DNA of 52,351 nt, taken from positions 1-52,351 of the forward strand of contig CAIVKC010000014.1 of assembly GCA_903906365.1 (NCBI GenBank), given 5' to 3'. This document shows positions 49,442-52,351 of this stretch, piece by piece; the stretch's first letter is position 1, and each line of letters starts with the position of its first letter. The notes below the pieces were generated by a model, which saw only the letters and a list, made by a program, of their open reading frames with translations, was not told the DNA's origin and searched no databases. Origin of the DNA: an uncultured Bacteroidota bacterium (GTDB lineage: Bacteria; Bacteroidota; Bacteroidia; Chitinophagales; Chitinophagaceae). Both the position numbers and the translations under genes were made by a program.

Positions 49442-50248
49442 AATTGCGAAGATATAGGAAAGTTGGTGATTTGAACCAGTATCCTTACCTGGAAAGAAAG
49501 GATTTTTTCTGTCCCCCGGACTGTACAGTCATTTTTAATTGACCTGTTTTCCATTGAACGAAAGGCCGCTATGGCGGTCTTGATTGGATGATCCTTGGGT
49601 CAGATTGCACTTTGCCTGATCATTACCAACCCTAAAAGCAAAATCCGCCGGATCAATTCGTTGGGGCTCCTTCTTGAAAGTGCCGCTGGCTCCGGATGGG
49701 ATACTCCGGAGCCAGGCCGGTACAAAAGGCAAGGTACCCTGCAGGGTGGCCAAAAGTGGTTGGGAAATGAGGGTATGCAGGCCTTCCGTGCTCCAAATCT
49801 TCCCGTTGGCAGAGGGGAGGAGGCCATGCGCGGTGGCGACCACTGAGCTGCCCTTGGGATGCAATAAGACTTTTTTCCAGCCACCTGGCCGAACCCAGCA
49901 CACGGTAAAAGGTAATGGCAGTCAACCTCTTCATTCAGGCCCCCATGGGCATTCCGGTGGCTTATACCGAGGGGTTGATCCTTTTTGGGAAGGCTTAATG
50001 GGTCGGCTTGCATTGGGCAGATCCCCGCCTAGACCAGTCTTCTTTAACAGAGCCACGCCCTTTTTTAATTATATCCTTTCCTGATTTTATCAGCCTCCCA
50101 TGCCTCACAGGAAGTAATCTTCAGGTATCCCCTTTCCTGGTCAGCAATGTCCTGAGAGATTTTACCAAAGCATCCCCTGGCCCTAGGGACAGATTTTTGG
50201 AGAAATACAGATAGGGGACAATTCGTTAACTTCGGCTAAAACCATTCC
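49442..50248. other. 807-nt spacer, possibly holding a degraded minus-strand gene
   Basis: The region between prfB and the hydrolase has no intact gene I can support. From about 49935 to 49540 on the minus strand two frames each read partly like protein. One opens MKRLTAITFYRVLGSA; the other carries SSVVATAHGLLPSANGKIW and GTLPFVPAWLRSIPSGA down to a stop near 49535. A frameshift between them would give about 130 continuous residues. I do not recognise the family and there is no good start or ribosome site. The last 200 nt before 50249 contain nothing distinct apart from TAACTTCG just upstream of the hydrolase start. Confidence 0.25.
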
Positions 50249-51079
50249 ATGCGACCGTTTTTATTGATCCTTTTGATAGCTGTTTTTTTTGATATGAGTG
50301 TCCACGCACAAACTTCCTATGGCAAGAACCAACGGGCGGGTCATTATCTTTCAACCCGTCAGATCAGGATCTATTATGAGGAGTACGGTAAAGGGGAGCC
50401 GCTTATCTTTCTGCATGGAAACGGCGGATCCATTGCTGATTTTAAGAATAACATACCATATTTTGCCGCTCACTACCACGTAATCGCCATTGACAGCCGT
50501 TCACATGGACAGTCCAAAGATAACGGCGACTCCCTCAGTTTTGAAATGATGGCTGATGATTTCAACGCCTTACTGGATTCACTTCACCTGGACAGTTGTA
50601 TGGTTATCGGCTGGAGCGACGGAGGTATTGACGGACTCCTGCTGGCGATGCGACATCCCGATAAGGTAAAAAAACTGGCCATCACCGGGGCCAACCTTTG
50701 GCCGGATACTACTGCACTGACCCCCTATGTTTTCGAACAAATCCAAAAAAACAGTGCCGGTTTGAGAAAAAAGAACCAGACGCAGGAAGTAAAGACCGCC
50801 CTGAAGATTTCGGATCTTGATTTAAAGGAGCCCCATATTATGGCCGGACAGCTGCAGGCGGTCCGCTGCCCTACCCTGGTAATAGGCGGTGACCACGATG
50901 TAATCCCCGTCCTGCATACTGTGCTGATTGCGTCCTCCATACAGCAATCTTATTTGTGGATAATCCCTCATGCAGGCCACTCCACCCCTGTGTTTGAAAA
51001 AGACCTATTCAACCTGACGGTATGGGAGTTTTTTAAAAAGCCCTACCACAGGATCGAAGGTCCTGACACTTTTAGGTAA
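50249..51079 (+). CDS. Exported alpha/beta-hydrolase
   Basis: The 276-aa protein has a signal peptide ending at VHAQ (residue 21), then a compact alpha/beta-hydrolase fold. The oxyanion loop is FLHGNGGS and the nucleophile elbow GWSDGG gives Ser123. Asp217 (GGDHDVI) and His244 (HAGHST) complete the triad. Substrate class is open: esters, lactones or others; the small size and signal suggest a periplasmic esterase. No partner is adjacent; the lipase gene downstream is 222 nt away. Confidence 0.9.
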   Translation: MRPFLLILLIAVFFDMSVHAQTSYGKNQRAGHYLSTRQIRIYYEEYGKGEPLIFLHGNGGSIADFKNNIPYFAAHYHVIAIDSRSHGQSKDNGDSLSFEMMADDFNALLDSLHLDSCMVIGWSDGGIDGLLLAMRHPDKVKKLAITGANLWPDTTALTPYVFEQIQKNSAGLRKKNQTQEVKTALKISDLDLKEPHIMAGQLQAVRCPTLVIGGDHDVIPVLHTVLIASSIQQSYLWIIPHAGHSTPVFEKDLFNLTVWEFFKKPYHRIEGPDTFR

Positions 51080-51301
51080 TAAAGTGGAGGTTTTCCTCCC
51101 CAAGCCTTCAGCCAATCAGCGCTTTTGCGGCATTATCCATGAAGGAAATGCAGGGTGATGTGCAGTTCATCGTATTAATTAAATCCTGGATATAAAAATC
51201 TAACCCGGCTTTATAAGGATCGGTGACAGAGAAAATCTTTACTTTGTGTGGCTTAAAAAATGGAAAGCTTCCCGGCATCCTGTATAAACCTTGACCTAAA
51301 C

Positions 51302-52351
51302 ATGAAGAAGAGCCTGCCTACGCTGCTGTCGCTGTTGTTATCCTATATGCTTTCGGCCCAGTCACTGAAGCCTGGATTCGATCCGCAGGAATACAGTGAC
51401 ATATTGAAAATCGTATTTCAAAATTTCGATTCGGGGGTGGTTGACCCTAAGATTCCGCTTCCTGCTAATTACGTAAATGTATATCGCTCTCCGGAAGTCG
51501 GCTTGATGAATCGCTGGAACATGTGGTACCGAAGGGACAGTGCGCTGGCTGTTATCAGCATCCGGGGCACGGTTAATGCTTTGCCCAGCTGGCTGGAGAA
51601 TTTCTATGCGGCCATGATACCAGCTTCCGGCTCCCTGCAACTCAATGATTCCCTTTTATTCAATTACCAGTTATCCGGAGATCTGCATGCCCAGGTGCAT
51701 GTCGGCTGGACCATCGGGTTGGGTTTTATGGCCCCCACCATCATTGAGCAAATCAGGCTGGCCTATAGCAGGGGCATCAGGGAATTCGTCATTGCAGGCC
51801 ATAGCCAGGGCGGTGCACTGGCCTGCCTGACCAGGTCTTACATATATTATCTGACCAGGCAAGGAGGCCTCCCATCAGATATCATTTATAAAACCTATTG
51901 CAGTGCAGCCCCTAAACCAGGAAACCAGTATTTCGGATATGATTTTGATTTTATGAACCGGGGAGGATGGGCATTTACTGTGGTTAATGCGGCTGATTGG
52001 GTTCCGGAGACGCCATTTTCCATTCAGCGACTCTCAGATTTTAACCGGGTCAATCCCTTTGTACATATTGAGCCTGTTTTGAAAAAACAAAAGCTGCTGA
52101 TCAGGTGGTATGCCAGAGCCAAGTATAATAAAATGAGCCGAACGACCCGGCGGGCACAGGAAAATTTTGAAAATACGCTGGGAAGCTTTGTGTATAAACT
52201 TGTCCGAAAGAACCTTGCCCAACTAAAGGAGCCCCTTTATGTAAAAGGGAATAATTACCAGCGGGCGGGTTCGCCCATCGTTCTGATGCCTGACAGTGCG
52301 TATTACAGGAAGTTTCCCGATCAAACTTCCAATATTTTTCAGCACCATATG
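51302..52351 (+). CDS. Class 3 lipase-like secreted hydrolase, 3' end missing
   Basis: The frame from the ATG at 51302 stays open to the window edge (350 codons seen). A signal peptide (LPTLLSLLLSYMLSAQ) precedes a Lipase_3-type alpha/beta-hydrolase: ISIRGTV as oxyanion region, AGHSQGGALA with nucleophile Ser168, then NAADWVPETPF, where the Asp of the triad likely lies. The sequence ends at FQHHM, probably near the catalytic His, so most of the enzyme is present. It would act on lipid or ester substrates outside the cytoplasm. A near-consensus -7 (TACTTTG, one base short) lies about 55 nt upstream. Confidence 0.86.
   Translation, partial: MKKSLPTLLSLLLSYMLSAQSLKPGFDPQEYSDILKIVFQNFDSGVVDPKIPLPANYVNVYRSPEVGLMNRWNMWYRRDSALAVISIRGTVNALPSWLENFYAAMIPASGSLQLNDSLLFNYQLSGDLHAQVHVGWTIGLGFMAPTIIEQIRLAYSRGIREFVIAGHSQGGALACLTRSYIYYLTRQGGLPSDIIYKTYCSAAPKPGNQYFGYDFDFMNRGGWAFTVVNAADWVPETPFSIQRLSDFNRVNPFVHIEPVLKKQKLLIRWYARAKYNKMSRTTRRAQENFENTLGSFVYKLVRKNLAQLKEPLYVKGNNYQRAGSPIVLMPDSAYYRKFPDQTSNIFQHHM

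Noticed and set aside
51080-51100. GGAGG-TTTT-CCTCC hairpin after the alpha/beta-hydrolase gene.
   Set aside because: The stem is only 5 bp and there is no T-run, so it is too weak to call as a terminator.

Overview
The window looks like a chromosomal segment of a member of the Bacteroidota, most likely Chitinophagaceae or a close relative. The signs are an OstA-like/LptD pair, a TonB-dependent receptor with an N-terminal carboxypeptidase-regulatory-like domain, a eukaryote-like P5C dehydrogenase, an EF-G2 paralogue, few recognisable Shine-Dalgarno sites, and several TAnnTTTG-type -7 promoter elements. There are no rRNA genes, CRISPR arrays or intact insertion sequences. Family assignments come from reading motifs in the translated sequence; no database search was run.

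Layout. 1-8 kb holds the 3' part of trhO, purC, a stand-alone TonB-dependent receptor, ychF, an SpmA-SpmB fusion and a small outer-membrane protein. 8-15 kb is an envelope block: OstA-like protein, MCE/MlaD protein and N-acetylmuramoyl-L-alanine amidase on the minus strand, with a divergent LptD, followed by PlsC. 15.6-18.7 kb holds ung, an EF-G2 paralogue and tRNA-Arg(UCU). Immediately after the tRNA is an AT-rich stretch that appears to carry a decayed tyrosine-recombinase gene, and then a secreted protein I cannot place.

20-34 kb is an accessory carbohydrate region without a SusC/SusD pair. Read in the minus direction it gives a GH172 (DUF2961) lipoprotein, a PQQ dehydrogenase lipoprotein carrying a cytochrome c motif, and a secreted GH32. 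Divergent from these are a Tat-exported GH116 followed 3 nt later by a CobW-type GTPase, then a GT4 glycosyltransferase and a GH95 enzyme. GH172 and GH32 both include fructofuranosidases, so the minus-strand set could be a periplasmic fructan or difructose pathway with oxidation of the released sugar. That is the most interesting hypothesis here and it is inference.

34-42 kb is a plus-strand run of DPP-IV, L-serine ammonia-lyase, an aminopeptidase P-type enzyme, a TSUP permease and an FMN 2-hydroxyacid oxidase, which suggests use of proline-containing peptides and funnelling to pyruvate. pruA at 46.5-48.2 kb would extend proline use. 42-49.5 kb is mostly housekeeping: an exported HMA protein, pyrE, a Nudix protein, a hotdog thioesterase, coaD, pyrB, pyrR, pruA and prfB with its programmed +1 frameshift. 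The window ends with a poorly assigned 0.8 kb stretch, an exported alpha/beta hydrolase and a class 3 lipase cut by the window edge.
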